64,000 nucleotides of DNA from Holothuria scabra. Taxonomy: Eukaryota; Echinodermata; Holothuroidea; Aspidochirotida; Holothuriidae. Shown here piece by piece: positions 11,565-25,984 of this stretch. A program made the translations under genes and the position numbers. The stretch is from the NCBI GenBank assembly GCA_037179385.1, contig CM074190.1:9817706-9881705 (forward strand), written 5' to 3'. The notes beneath the pieces are model-generated. The model saw only the letters and a program-made list of their open reading frames with translations, had not been told where the DNA came from and searched no databases. Every line of letters begins with the position of its first letter. Positions within the stretch are counted from its first letter, which is position 1.

Positions 11565-11827
11565 TATACACGAATCCGAACAGCAAGTGATGGTCTGATT
11601 TCAGTCGGCCATAACTGGGGTCCCTCGCCTTTAAATCTTTCGATTTCCTTGCTTACCTCTGCCATGGAAGGTCGCACACTAATTTGTATCTTAAATTTTC
11701 CAATTTTACTAAATATGAGTGTTTGAAATTCATGTAAACAATAAATAAAGACAATTTAAGGCTGATGGAACCCACTAGTGGCTGCCTAAAGTCACTAAAA
11801 ACAAGCTGTTAATCGGATTCGTCTATA
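11565..11827 (-). mobile_element. MITE family C, copy 2 (inverted)
   Basis: The outer ends read TATACACGAATCCG and CGGATTCGTCTATA. The interior is the reverse complement of 1249-1518, with shared blocks such as 'tcagtcggcc' and 'cccactagtggctgcc'. It was noticed because the open frame in this region made no protein sense and the sequence turned out to be a repeat. Confidence 0.65.
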
Positions 11828-14689
11828 GGCCCTGTGTTTAAACCTTGAAAACATCTTGCATTTTCGCGAAGATTTGTAGCATAAATATATACTTTATGGT
11901 AGCTTTATCGATGTTGGACAATGAATTAAAGGCCATTGAAGGTTAATGTTGAAAGCCTTGCATTTCTTGAAGTGTTTGGCTGCATAATTTTGGCCAAAAG
12001 TTAACGCGAATGTGAAATACAAATGTGAATCTGATAAAGATAAGTCTTTGCCAGATAAAGGAAATATAGTGTGACTTCTTAAGCCGCCGACGGCTGTCAA
12101 CACTTGGACTTTCTCCCTGAAGAATTGCGTACACTTTGGTTTGCCTGTTGAAAGTTGTCAAAGCTGTCTTTTTTGGGGACCTGCTCAATAACTGATTTTT
12201 GCTTTAAATGATATCTTCAAAGTGACGCGTATTGGTTTAGTTTGTTCAAGACAGTGTTGGTGAGAAGATAAAACAATGGCATCGTCTTCTGGTATTTAAC
12301 CTAATATCTGGGTTATCGAACTCTCTCAAACATTTCAGATTTATTTGATGAATACCAAATACCACCACTCACTGATTGATTTTGTAGTAACTTAAAAGGA
12401 TTTACGTTTTGAAATAATGACGCTTAAAAGCATTTCATGAATCGAAAAAATGAAGACAGTTTAATTAATTGCGCGGCTAGATGTAAAAAAATCCTTAAAT
12501 TTTTATTTTGATTTTTTTTTCAAGACATGCTTATATAAAATGACTGTTTCTTATCGACGTCATGGGCGTTGACCAAAGAGTGCAATTTTGGATTGGCACA
12601 CAAAATTGTTCATCGCTTCGATTTGGTAACTTTTGTTAGGCTTGTCGGTACTGAAATGTGTTACCATGGATTTTCGAACTTATTGCCATTGAACAATGTA
12701 TGTGTTAAGGACTTTGGGAAGACTTTGCTTAAACGGAGAGCTCTCTTTCAACTCCCTGGCTTAAAAAGGGCTTTCTTATATGATAGGTCAGGGAGTTGGA
12801 TAGTCTAAACTTAAGAGTTGTTCAAAGGAAGCTGCGTCACTTTCGTCCGACCACCCACCGTTCCATCCATTTGTTCTTCTATTTCCCCTTCATTTCTTCC
12901 TTTACACATTTATTCCTTCCTTTCTTCCTGTGTTCGTTCGAACGTTCGTCCGTCTTACCGTCCGTTCGTTAGAAAAATCTAATTGAAAACCTTTGACCCG
13001 ATGAAAGCCATGTGGGGTTATCGTCGTGACTTAAAATATGGTTACGTCAAGGTTCGACGTTAGGAAGGAAAGAAAACTTGCGCAATTGATCAGCCTATGC
13101 AACTAGATGCTACTTTATTTATACGTGGTCAAGTTTCGCTGAAACTTTCTTAATTATCGTCAAAAGATTTACCTTCTCGAGACGAACTGAACAACCATTG
13201 GAAGAGTGACCTGGTGACCCTTGGTTTACCAAGGGTTATAAAGTTGTCAAGTCGAGGTAACATGGGAACCCGTGTATGACTACCAGGTTTTGATACGATA
13301 CCCCAAAATGTTGACTTACGGTATTACTCCGCAGACGTACCTTTCAACATACGTGGAGAAGACTGTAAAATAAGGGCTTTAAAATAGAGTATGAATACAT
13401 GATGTACTATTCTAGTGGTAATAATTTTCGTTTTGCGTCACAAAGGCGTGCGATATCGTGTTTTGTAAATCTGTCAGGACAAGAAGTAAACGATTCGTTA
13501 CATTGAAAGAGGCCGTAACCTTAAGAGGGTGATCTTGTCAGGGTGTAAAGTAATTCCAAGACATGACACGGTGCGATTAATTCATGGCCGGTGGGAAGGG
13601 TGATGAAAATTCTTCGTTTCCCAGAGGAAATTTGGTTGGATAGTTTCTCGAAAGTTATCCGGTCCTTATTCAGAGAGGAGATTCTTTGGAAAATCTAAAG
13701 ATCTGAGAGATCCTAAACCAGTAAGAAACAATCAAGTGGCGAGAAAGGGTCAAACATAGCCGAATCGCTTTGCTTTTAAGATGACCCATTCATCCTCATC
13801 TGACGAAACCAGATAGCTGTTCACCTCGCAATGTAATTTGTTTTGCTTCATCGAGTTATGGGGAGAATACGTTGCATTATTCACTAACAACTTCAGATGA
13901 CCTTGTATCCCATTATGATAAATGATTATTTAGTACGGTTGGTGGCGAATTGAAAAAAACAAAGAGTGGGACACTGACTGGCAGTGTTAAGTTTGCAGTC
14001 AGGACGTTCGTCTGTAAAAGAAAATAAATTTTAATACAATACAATGCATATCAATTCACTTGGTTTTGTGTTAAACGAGTGAACAATAAGTTTTGGGACA
14101 AGAATATTATCGTTCCTTCTCGCAGTAGACGAATGTTATAAAAACGTTTTTTAGATTTTCTGGCAGCTAGCCTCGTTCACTGCCAATCAAATCCTATCTT
14201 ATTAAGCCATCCATGTGCCAAGACAGATCCACCTCAATAATAGCACGACTGTAAGACGAGAGCAGGAAACGGGAAATTGTTACGAACTGAAAATAAGTTA
14301 AAACCGCTTTTGGTTTCGATGATAAGAGAAACCTATGCACTCATGATGGCGTGTGTATGCGCGTGAGTTTCTGTGGTCAATCGGGGATATACACATGCAA
14401 ATTCCAGTGGAACTGGGGATACCCCGCGAAACTGAACGGAGATATCCCCGGTTTTACATAGTTCAAAATAATGCAAAGTGCCATGGGGTGTTGATCTGAG
14501 GTATATCCTCAATTCCATGTTTTAAGTTTGAATTTGTGTGTAAATGTGTGGGTAGATTTTTCAGTATCCCCAGTTGCCTTGCTGAAAACCTGCGATTATC
14601 CCCGGTTGACTAGGAAGAACAGAATATCTCCACGTGACTAGTATAATGTGCATGTCCCGTGTGTGTGTGTATGTGTGTGTGTGACGATT
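11828..14689. other. Unassigned region with low-complexity patches
   Basis: About 12835-12970 is a pyrimidine-rich stretch with degenerate 'cgttcgtc' and 'ttccttc' repeats. About 14375-14645 contains degenerate repeats of the type 'gggata(t/c)cccc' (near 14385, 14418, 14450, 14565, 14595 and 14625), and a TG-rich microsatellite covers about 14659-14683. No gene is recognised. Confidence 0.45.
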
Positions 14690-15300
14690 TCTCAAGATAG
14701 GAATAGCTGACAGTTTTCAAACTTGGTACATAGATGTGCGTTATGATCAGAAGATGGGTCCCATTGTTTTTGGCGGATGTCAAAGGTCATCTGCGGCCAC
14801 CAGGGGTCAAAGTCTGAAAATCTCGTTAACATGCCATATCAAGATAAGAGAATTGGATAGATTCCGTATTTGATGTGTGGATGATTTACATTAAGGAGTT
14901 AGTCCCTATTGTTATTGGATGAGGTCAAAGGTCATCGGAAGTCAGAGACTGGAAATGTTGGATGGATTTCATGTTTGGTATATGATGCTTTATGGTCAGT
15001 AGATGGTCCCTATTATTTTTGGCAGAGGTCAAAGGTCATCTGGGGTTCAAAGCCTGATAATCTGGTTAACATGATATCTCAAGATTGAAACCTTGGATAG
15101 GTTTTATATTTAATATGTGGATGTATTATGATCAGGAGATGGTCCCCTATTGTTTTTTGGAGGTCAAAGTCCATCTGAGGTCACCAGGGAGCAAAGTCTG
15201 AAAAGCACTGGTTCATACGATATCTCAAGATAGCAAACTTGGATAGATTTGATACGTGGTATGCGGATTGGTTATAGTCAGGACGGAGATAGCCCCTATG
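14690..15300 (+). repeat. Diverged relic of the 145-bp satellite, about 4 units
   Basis: The key phrase, in forms such as 'gaggtcaaaggtcatc', recurs at about 14779, 14934, 15028 and 15163. It is accompanied by the other unit parts in the right order ('atctcaagata', 'cttggatag', 'gatgt(g)...tatgatcag'). The spacing has been disturbed by indels and the copies differ more from each other than those at 2-4 kb. This is an old, separate array of the same family about 11 kb away, in the same orientation. Confidence 0.8.
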
Positions 15301-15577
15301 GTTTTTAACAGACCGGAGGCAATGTATTGCAATTAGGAATTCAAAATTTCTTGACCTAGTCCCACGAGTAACAGTGAGCATATTGAACTGATACATCACT
15401 CTATACCTGCTAACTGTGGCATCTACCACAATGGCCTTTCATGAGGTAAGTTATTCAGGAATTAAATTCATTTGTCTTTTACATCTGGCAGTCTGGCGGT
15501 ATGAATAACCTTTCCCGATATTTTAGATCTTGTGTCGAAAACGACAAATGCATATAGCAAGTGTGAAATCACTTTTG

Positions 15578-15645
15578 TAAAAAAAAAAAAAACGTTTACA
15601 CTTGTGCCTTTAGTTAAAAAAAACGTTTACACTTGTGCCTTCGCC
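15578..15645 (+). repeat. Short tandem duplication beside poly-A
   Basis: A poly-A tract followed by 'cgtttacacttgtgcctt' appears twice in a row, with a spacing of about 33 bp. This looks like replication slippage or a retroposed tail duplication. Confidence 0.6.
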
Positions 15646-18600
15646 GTTCCACCTGACGTGATCTCAGATGGCATTGTCGTACCACGCGTAGTTTGACAAA
15701 TTTATGTACCCAAGCGTGGAAATTTTCCCCATTACCCGTCTTTAGATACCGAGTTTACAAGAATATCTGTTTTGGCCTCTGTTATGTAAAATAGCGCCTA
15801 GCCTTTACAAAACAATCAAATGAGTACTGAGTGTTGAAAATGACATTTCCTCTAAATCAATAAATACCACTTTCAAGTTAAGCATAGGAAACGAATGACT
15901 GAAGACCTACTACACCCACACACGTACTCACACACTCGCCTACACAAATCATCGGTATATGCGATTGCCCATGACTTTAGCAAGAAGTTAAAGTGCCAAA
16001 ACCCCCTGCCCACATTCACAAAAGAAATATCACTGCGTTGTCGTTGTGTAGTTAGTTTATTTCTCCTGGCAAGTAGATGAGCCCTCGGTTTCGTGCGACA
16101 GGTTTACGTCGTAAGCACCGGGTAGTCTTCAGTCACTGCATCATTAAAGGATCGAGTGTAAATCCCTGTAGACAACTGTTTTGGTGTGAATCCCCCCCCC
16201 CCGTTCTCATGAAAGACATCTTGAACAGGGACAAAGGATCGAAATTTTTGCTGAATGTTTCCATTTGCAGCTTTTACAAATTTAAAGTCGTCCATTTTGA
16301 CAAATTATTTTACTTCCAGGTCCTGATGAAGCTGAGGTATGGTCAACAACCTTGATAAGGTGTGTTGTACCTTTCGTCAAACCAACTGAGTATGTCCTCA
16401 GTTTAACATCCGATAGGTCTTTTTAAAATATTGAGATTGTAATCGATTTACCAGTGCAGTTGATGTTGAAAAAATGTATGTATATGTATTGTAGCCAGGC
16501 TCTCGTCTTCTTCTTATAGTATTTTCACATGTAATTGGTAACCGTATGATGCATGAAGCAGTTGTTTGAACTGTTATTTTACACTTTACTTCCTTTCATC
16601 TTCTTTCCTCGACTAATCTTTGAGTGATCCTCCTCCCGTAACAAACCATTCTGTCAAGACTCTGGGTAACAACGATGAACATTTCAATTTCATAAAAAGA
16701 GGCAGAAGAAGAAGATTTTAATCGCTGGCTTTCCTGAGAAGAAAGAAATTGCGTATCTCAAAATCGTTCTTGTTCCTTCAAGAGCTGGTTGAGTGTTTTT
16801 TAAGTCCATACTATGACACTTTTGAAGGATGAGGAACGCCAAATGTGAAATGATGGCATCGCCGTCAGTTAAGAATTCGCCTTTTTGTCAAATACCATTA
16901 TCAGGATTCTGAATAAAGTGACAATATTACATTGATAAGTACAATAAAATACAGAGAGTGATATGTGAGGGGGATTTTTTGTAGTTGCTTCAAATCGCAA
17001 AGTGTGTGGTGAACTCAAATCGATCAACTGAAACTTTCCATCGCCCTTGCATTGTATGTACATGCCTATGTCGAATTACAATGCCTGTGTTGATTTTTTA
17101 TGTGTCTATTTCATGTAGTTCTGCAAAAATGAACTAGTAAATTATCCGAACCATCGTCGGTCCCCATTTAAAGTGGAAGTAGTATGTTCGAACACTTCTT
17201 CGATGCATTTAATACCTAGTGCACTTTGAGAATACAGTAGCACTGGAAAAATAGTTATTGTTAGCAATAAACGTCATTCCATTTCCAGCGAGTAGCGTAC
17301 TTGATGTGGATGAAACTTCCGTTTGGACGATTGTAAGCGCTAGTGATACTTTTAACCATACTCTTTTATCTACGCTTGCTAGACTGGTCCGGGAAAAATT
17401 ACCATTACAATGTCTGCTTCAAAAACTAGACGGCGGAAAAATTTCCGAACACCGTTGGCTGTACTCAACATCTGTTTTTGTCTCACCCGGAACATGCTCA
17501 GAACATGGGGTACCTTCTTTAGTGTCGAACAAAGATTTCGAACAATTGCGCGGTATATTTTGAAGGGGCACACACCATAATCTGTATAAAGTTCCAACGG
17601 AGCCGCCGTTCCGTGTTGTAGTTTTACCACTTACTTTACCTACTTTTCATTACAAGCCCTCATAATTGTCCTTGTAGTGGTTTATTCTTCATGGGTAGAT
17701 GTAAGTCAACGGGCTGCTGATATTTATATACATCCCTTCCATGAGGAGACATCTCCACCATTTCCTTTACTGTTCTTCAATTGGTTCTCGCTGCACCACC
17801 GGCGAGGTGGTGTGACATTTGGGTGCAAGAACAGTTTGCAAACGGGTTCTTTCGTTTGCGACTCGTAAAGGAGACATTTCTCTGTTCTCAACACACTGAG
17901 AACAGTGAGTCCAATACAGCCGTTGCTCCATTGCAAAAGTGGTGTTTTATTTCACTTTATCGCAAATAGGAGCAGGTTTGTGTTATATTGTGGAAAATGT
18001 AATGGACTAAAGCCTCTAAAATTGCTCATGTCACTATTTTCATACTAGAACTAATCGAAAGTAATTGAAGGAATATATCAAGAAAAACATAGAAGAAGAC
18101 CAAAGATCACAAGAACTAAGAAGTTGTTAATAACACGTATCATCCAAGTTTCATGTGTCAATTACATGTAAAGACTCTTGTAATTTGATCTGAGGCATGG
18201 CATCGTGATAGGGGGTATGGTGACCTGTTTACCCTGTAACTTTGTTAAATCATTTAGTGATAGATTTAGAAACAACTAAGAAATGAAGGTTTATCGTTCC
18301 TTTTCTTTGTAATTTATTTAGTGATATGACGAGATGTGTACCAAGGAATATGTGCTTCACACTGGCTTATTCTTAAAGAGTTACCCCCTCCCTCTGTGTG
18401 TGTAAGCAGCCAGGAAGGGCACGAAGGAATGATGTGAATCTTGACATAGACTTTGATTAAGCATACCCCGCGCTGCATTGTGAGTACATGGTGGGTAGTA
18501 CACATGCTTACCAAAACCCTTGTCACTTTTCTACCTTAGTTTGTATCATGCGTAAATGTTAACCAGTTAATAAATAGACGCCGCGGGTATTCATCTGACG

Positions 18601-21600
18601 CAGAAGACCCCCTGTCAGTAGACCTTCAAGACAAATATTTTTATTTCAAATTAAACATCTTCTGCTTTTTTTTTCTGACTTTTGAAATGGATGCATGAGG
18701 CTTCCAAAAGAAGAATGGAAGCAAACACTCTTTCCTCGCGTATTGTTGCCCATTTTTTTTTTGGGGGGGGGGGGCGAGACTACTCAAGCAAATACTTGCT
18801 GCGATGAATTACATGTAAGAATGGACGACAATATATATATATACATTAAGTTGTTAATAAATTGTGAAATCGTTCTATTATGGCTAAGATGTTACAACCA
18901 GAGACATGTCAACTGCAGGCTCTTGACGGATATGAAAATGTTGTTTCCGGATTGGGAGATCTTTTTCAACTTCTGTGCTTTACGCTAGATTTCAGTTGTC
19001 TCTCAAAACCAGTATAACGAGATCGGCCTGATAATAAGTGCAGTTATCAAAGGCCGTTTCAAGTTCGATGTATATCTGAAGCCAAGGGCAGTGTAATTTG
19101 CTGACTTTCAGCTCTTTCCCTGCGGCCCTCTTTTAATTACAGCTTTGCGTGTTTTCTTAGACTTTTCTTTGTGAGCGCAATTTTATCGAATAGTTATTTG
19201 TTATATGTAGCCTACACACAGACGAATTCCATGAATTATAAAAAAAATAACCTTCGTTGTCTCAGTTGAAGATTTCGAGGTTACGTATGATGGACAGACA
19301 TGTGGTGTAACAGCACAAATTTCTGTAGAATGTAGAGCAGACTCATTTAAAAAAGTACAGATGGGTAGATTTTTGTAAGTAAAATGCCTACTTTTAACAG
19401 ACCATAAAAAACCTGTCAACCATTTCCCCAATGCAGCCACACCTCTCCCGGCCCATTTATTATATTTAGTTGGACCATATGGGTCGACCAGCGTGGGCAA
19501 ATTTTAGCAATTCAAAGGTTTAACATAGGCAACATGCCTGGAAATGGATGGAATTAACGATCGCTTTAAACTAGAAACCACAAACGATCGGAAGATGTAA
19601 AAACGAAACGCACTATTTTTTACCTTTATACGTGTCTTTAACGCGAAGATTCTAAATAACAAAACAAGGAATCCACTTTTGAGGTAATGACATCCATCAA
19701 TACTGTAAGAGTTTGCGGCGGTTGATACATTGACATTCCCCAATAAAGTCCTTTAAAAATACTTGAAATAATCCTGCCACTCTCAAGTTCTTGCAGGTTT
19801 GGCCTTATCTAAAATTTTGCTTTGTAGAAATTGTGATGTGCAGAGTTGCACAGAGTTGGCTGTTAAACCTTTAAATATGAACAGGTCTGTATTATTTACT
19901 ACCCAGTTTCTTGTTAGATATTATATGTAGTGGAAAAAGAAAGGTAGTTAGTAGTTATTTCAAAATTAAAAACCCACAGGGTGTGCCAAAATTACATCAA
20001 TCCACCAAGGGTTTACGAAACTTTTGTCTCGTGAGTCCCTCTTTCCACGTGGCGGATATGAAAGTGTGCTTTATGTTTAGTAACTACGGCACCTATAGTT
20101 AAAGCCATTGTCTTATAAAGGCGTCAAAATTTGGCAAATCCCGGTAAGAATTTCGAATGTCAGAATGTGGTGGTGGTTTACACATAGTTTACATGTGAAA
20201 AGCAGGTATGACATTAAAATGTCACTGGAACACAGAACCTAGGGATCAATATTTGATCAATTTCGCCTACATTATCTCTCAACAGGGTACAAAACTTATC
20301 TTGTGGGAAAGGATAGGATATCAACCGTTTGTCGATTTTTCAAAAAAGAAGTTAAGACGAATTTGTTTTCTAAGAGCTTGAGTTTAAACATTTTCATTTA
20401 ATAGTGATGGGCTAACGTTTACTCCACCCTCGCATGATTTCTGAATTCTGACAGTCGTGAGACTCAACTTAATACACGCCATGAAGCATTGACGCTATTT
20501 GTTAGATTGATGTGTTTTATATGCTCTATTAAAAATGCTTTCCCGAAACACAAGTTTTCATTTTTGGCAGAAACGTGATTCAGTAATTCTTTGTTTAGTC
20601 GGACTGAAACGATTGTAGATAATTCTCACGTGACGTCAAAAGACCTTTTCATGTGGCGTATTACAGCCATGACTGAGGACAACCCTATATGCACGAACAG
20701 ACTTGCTACCAGACGCGGCTTAGCTAAAGCCCAATTGTGACGCCACTGAAAACTATCTATACCAAGGTGGTAGGATATTCCATTACGGTCTGACGAAATG
20801 ATACTCAGCTCCCTTCGTGGCATTGATCGTCATCTGTCATTTACAGTAATATTTACCATGTGGAGGGTCTCGAAAGGATAATCATCCTTAACACTCAGTG
20901 CTTAGTTCTTCGTTGATTGTGTCAATGTCTTTTATTGCCAATTTTATTTGCATTTTATACAGCAAGCGAAGTGCTTATAAGTGATTCCCTCGCCGTTAAG
21001 AAACAAGTGTTAATAAATTACTTCAAGGTTATGTGCGAAGTTGTACACGTCATCTTAGCATGTCTTAAGTAACAAAACGACTAAACGTATTTGTTTTGGG
21101 GGCAAATGAAGTTTAATGAATGTCACGTCTGTTTCGAATTTTAGTTCATGTGGCTCTTAAAAATAGTAGCGGATCCGAGCTAAGCTTGCGTGCATACTAA
21201 ACATTGCCTTATATTGCGTTGAAGCGATTGAGACAAAATATTGTGCCAAGTAATGCTCCATTATGCTTTTCACTCCTCATCTAATGAAAAAATATAAGTG
21301 GAAGAGGACCCTCTCTCCCCGTGGATCCTCCTCCCGCAAAGCGGTCAGTTAATGTAGATATGATAACTACTTAGCATTACTCAAGAATACGTTTAGATTA
21401 AGGGTACCTCAAGTCAAAAAGTTCAAAAATTAATATGAAAAAGATGAAAAAATGAGTTTTAACATTCCAACTCCCATTCTCATAGGACACTCCTGAATAT
21501 CTTGGACCGAGATACAAAATATTATAACTTTACATACTCAAACTAAAATGTTACATTGCTCAATCATTTTTGATGTCATTGTTGTACTACTCAAATTACA

Positions 21601-24600
21601 ATCTTTGTATTATTTTGTTTTTCCGAAAGTTACTGCACTTGGCACCAAGGTGTGATAGCACTCTTATTCTGATGGTGTATGTAATTAATTAATCCTTCTC
21701 GGTGCACTGGTGCATCATGCCATGCAAGAAAGCAGGGAGCGTTCCAGACGGTAAAACTATTTTTATTTTTACATTTAAAGGGGAAACAAAGCAGGAAATG
21801 TGAGGCGTACAACAAGAAAGTCCCATTTTATTGCGCAATAGACAAATTTTCTTAAGTGAATGAGTTTCAACATATACAACTCGTCTCAAGAATGTCCTAC
21901 GAAGATAGTTAGACTGTTTGAATTCATTTTACATGCTGTATATTTTTTAATTTATTGGCTTGCGATAACGGTGCACTTTAAATTTGTAGTAAAGGAAATG
22001 TCCTCCTTAAAATCTAAAAAGGTTGATGAAAATTTCCCTCAGTACACTATCTTGCGAGATAAAACAAGAAAACACCTGTGTGGGACAAATGTTGCTTGGA
22101 TTTTACATTAATGCGTCTCACTCGTATGTTGTTTTGCAACATTCGTTTACCTTTTCGGGAGGATCATGTGAATTAATGCATCATATTAACCTTTTAATTC
22201 TTTAGAAAACTTGATATTAAAACTCCTACGAAGGGGGTAAAAATAAAGGTTGGTAAGACTAGGTTAAACATGAAAGCTATATGAAGCCAGTAAGAGATTG
22301 GAGGGACATTGCATAGTATTATATAATTACGACTTTACAACCATACTCCCCAAGATGCCCTGAAGGCATGACCTCAGTTTCAGTCGGCGAATATGTCATC
22401 CTTGAAAGAAAATAAGACCCCTTTTTAATATTCTTGAGTTAATTCCCATATTCCGTCGGTAATTTCCTGTATATGTCACTTCAAGATATTGTTCACACCC
22501 TAATGTCTTACGCCCCGGTCCGTACAAGAAGTCTTGTTTGAAAATTAGGAAATCATCTCATTACTAAAGACTAGACAAGGGTGCTAACTTTTCATATTGT
22601 TTGACACATTTTAAAGTTTACATCTGTAAATTTACACTGTTAGGGCGATGTCCTAATTGTTCGTTTTCTGTTGAAAGCACTGAAGAGGCCGGAACACATG
22701 TGGAATACTTTTATTAGTTTTCACGCAACTAAATGTATTCCTTCGCCGATAAACTTTCCATCAAGACGAAGGCTTTCTTCAAAGTTGTTGCATTGCTAGT
22801 TGAGGAAAAAAGGGTTATGCTTCCTCGCTTGAAAGTGCACTGGCATGTTTCAGACGTCTATAGATTACAGATTTGCCCTAAGGCGTAATAATAATATAAT
22901 CGCTCACCGATTTCTGCAGGCGTATTAATCTGTGATATTATGTATAGACGTACCGTCCAAAGAGCGTAATAAAAGCAGCATTTAAATCCAGATCAAAAAT
23001 TCATGGTGTAGGTTCACAATTTATATATTTCCTGGGGCACTATTGTTGTGTTCTAGGTAGGGGTTTGTTTATTGGTATTTATGCTAAGTGTGGATGACAG
23101 TGGGCTCAAGGCGGGTGTTAAAATATTTGGGCAGTTCATTAATAGGGGGAGCATGGGGTACTAAGGTTGCAATGTCAAATCTGAGAGGATGGGGAGACGG
23201 TTTTGAATGAAGTTTTTTCTGAAAATATTTACACTAGAAACACGTTGATGGTTTTTACACTTGTTAATGTCCACAATAACTGAGCCATGTCGTGATCACG
23301 CCATTTCTAATGCCGCACAATGATCAACAAACTTCTTTCGGTTTATGTTTTTATCATTACGATTGTACCGTAACACATCAAGTCGGTGAGAACTGTAATA
23401 CTTCCAAGGAAAGTGGTGGCGTCTATCGGCACCCAGAAAACAGAAATATTAATAAAGGTCAAGAGTAGTCACCCAGACTTGAAGAAGTGTAGTAAACTGT
23501 CCTGCTAAATGATTGTCCTTTGAGAGCCATGTGACAACATTGTTTTCTCTTCAAATTTGAAATTTACTCTAAGTAACTGATTGGTTAATTTTGACTTTGC
23601 AATATTGAAGTCATAACATATGGTGAAAGATACTTTGAAGAGAAGTAAGAAAATTGTGGTATTATTATCTGTTGCTTCAAAAAATTTTGGACAACTGCTC
23701 TTGACCGTTAAGGTAACTTAAAGATATTACCTCTACCCTCTGGTGTTCAACATTCATCAAATTGAAGGTAAAATGGAGGTAAAGAAAATAGTTTTCATGG
23801 TACACATTGAAAAAGTTTTTGTTATTAAATTATACCCAGGGTGCTGTTATTTGGACACAAATTCAAACGACCGTGCTCAATTATGTGCATCAGGGACGCG
23901 ACGATGGTTTTCATGTAACTTGGTATTTAAGGTCACATCAAGTTTTGATATTTCAGAGAGGTACTTATACTGAGTATTTCGGCAAAATTTGCATTGACAT
24001 TCTATGTGTTGTTCTCAAGATATGAACAGGTAAAGATGTTACATTTTCAACAATAAGCGAACTTGAAGCAAGCATATGTGATATAATATCCTCATATTTA
24101 AGGGCAGTCTTTTGTTTTTCTTTTCACTATACATGCAGTTTTCTCCATAACCTGTCATCAATCTTATATCATCAGACTATCATTGCATAAGTGGCATGAG
24201 AACTTTCAAAAACGTTGTTTTACCCCGCAGGGAGGTCATATTCATATTAATTTTAACATCAACAAACAGTGTGAAAAAAAGAGAAACGAATCATTTCTTC
24301 TCAATCTGTCAATGTTAGGAAGTGGTACAACTTTTTCTGCCCCCATATTACTTTGAAAACCAAACGAAGCAACTTCAAATAGTTATATTAACAGAAATAC
24401 TTGTCCGATTTGAATGGAAGTTTTACCACACTGTGTAGATTTGGTTCCCTTTTCACATAGGTAATTAAATTTTATTCTTGCTTGAATTTTCCTTTTAAAG
24501 GTAAATACATAAAAGTGAAACCACCTTATGTCGTTTCTAAGCTTCCCTCCTCCAAGCAATTTAGTGAAAGAAGTTCGTTCGTTATTTCCTTTACTTTCTC

Positions 24601-25984
24601 AGCTTTCAAACATGGAACTTCTTCCACGCGCCTAGCAGCCTAGGTACCCCCTGTCAAATCGAGTTACATATTCTTTGTCAAGTTATCTTTGTTTGAGTTT
24701 ACTGTTTAAGTAAAGGTTAGTTGTCCTCAAAATGCCAACTCACACTGGGGTCTACGGGTTTTATTAAACTGGGGAGAAACGTATCAAGTTGCCTATAAAT
24801 AGGGTCAATTATTTTGACAACGGGGAACCATTCACTGGACACTCGGTTAACAAAGATCAAAGATTGGTTTAATTTTTAGTTATTTCTAAGGTCACAGTAT
24901 TTTCACAGTCGAAATTTTCATTTCAATTTATCTTTTAAAAGTATCAATTGCCTGTAATAGACCAAAACAGGTTTATGAGAAGCTGGCGATCAATTGAGGA
25001 TATCTGACGTTAGTTAAAACCTAGTGTCTCTAAGTACATTACCCAACGTCCTTTCTATTGGAAGAAAGGGCAACCAAGATGTTTGTTAAAAGTAAAGTTT
25101 GTAGGTATTTTGCAAGCCATTGGTTTTTTTAATGATAATGAAACTTTCCAGAAACACCTTGTCAGCTTTGACAAGCTACCGTTTATAGAATAATATGATA
25201 GTAAATATTTTTTCCTAACAGTATAGCGCAATTTTCTTAGTAATCACATTGAATATTTATTTTAATAGTTTAACCCAAAACGGAGGCTGAAATCAAACAA
25301 CGATCTTCATCACATTTTAGACATTTTACTATGAATTTCTGAAAGTCAATTTTCTAAAAGAGTAATATCACGTTAAAATGCCCATACATACGAGAAGTAG
25401 ACTTAATCAATACAATAAAATAGTCTCGGCAATCCCAAACCCCAGCAATAGCCCCACGATTCGTTCAAAATATTGTTCATGGAGAGAGTTATGAAAGTTC
25501 CAAATTGTAAATGTTTCGTGAACAAATTATCCTTGGACGTCAAATGGATTATCTTCTCTCTGTAAAAGGAGGACTACGGTCCCGTTAACAACTAACTTGT
25601 GTATTTAACCGAATAGCTGGTAATTGTTTTAGCTTTAAACCAATTGGTCTGCTGATTCCCTGGTTAATTAACTAGGAAATTTGTAGGTGGGAAATATACA
25701 CGAAATGTGATGAAAATGTCACCAGGCAGGTTTTAGAGTTAAAAAAAAAATAAAAAAGCAGCACTTTGGTTTCCTGATGAAGTAATAACCAGGACTGTGA
25801 TAGGTTGTTAATAAAAACGGACTGGTGAAATTTCACCCGTACTTTTAGGGTCTTCCTGTCTAAGGTAATTGACCTATATGCCATATGTGTCTATTACAGT
25901 AATATTTCATCTAGACTACTTGTCCATCAGCATCACTGTACATTGGTGCAGAGAGCTATTAGTTTTTCTCAAAATGAACTGGCG
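15646..25984. other. Long stretch with no recognised gene or element
   Basis: This 10 kb is AT-rich and its open frames are short, without domains or plausible exon structure. Minor items are a CRE-type TGACGTCA at 20631-20638, a perfect 9-bp stem (ctgttctca / tgagaacag) at about 17884-17907, and homopolymer runs near 18760-18775. Exons with weak composition could be missed by eye. Confidence 0.4.

Noticed and set aside
11412..11726. A 104-codon open frame
   Set aside because: More than half of it lies in MITE family C copy 2, and the same sequence at 1249-1518 does not keep the frame.
12835..12970. Pyrimidine-rich stretch as a splice or promoter signal
   Set aside because: It is a degenerate simple repeat, with no exon or start site next to it.
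17258..17630. Overlapping open frames on both strands, including a plus-strand frame opening MSASKTRRRKN
   Set aside because: No splice pattern, domain or promoter supports any of them, and both strands are open, which suggests chance.
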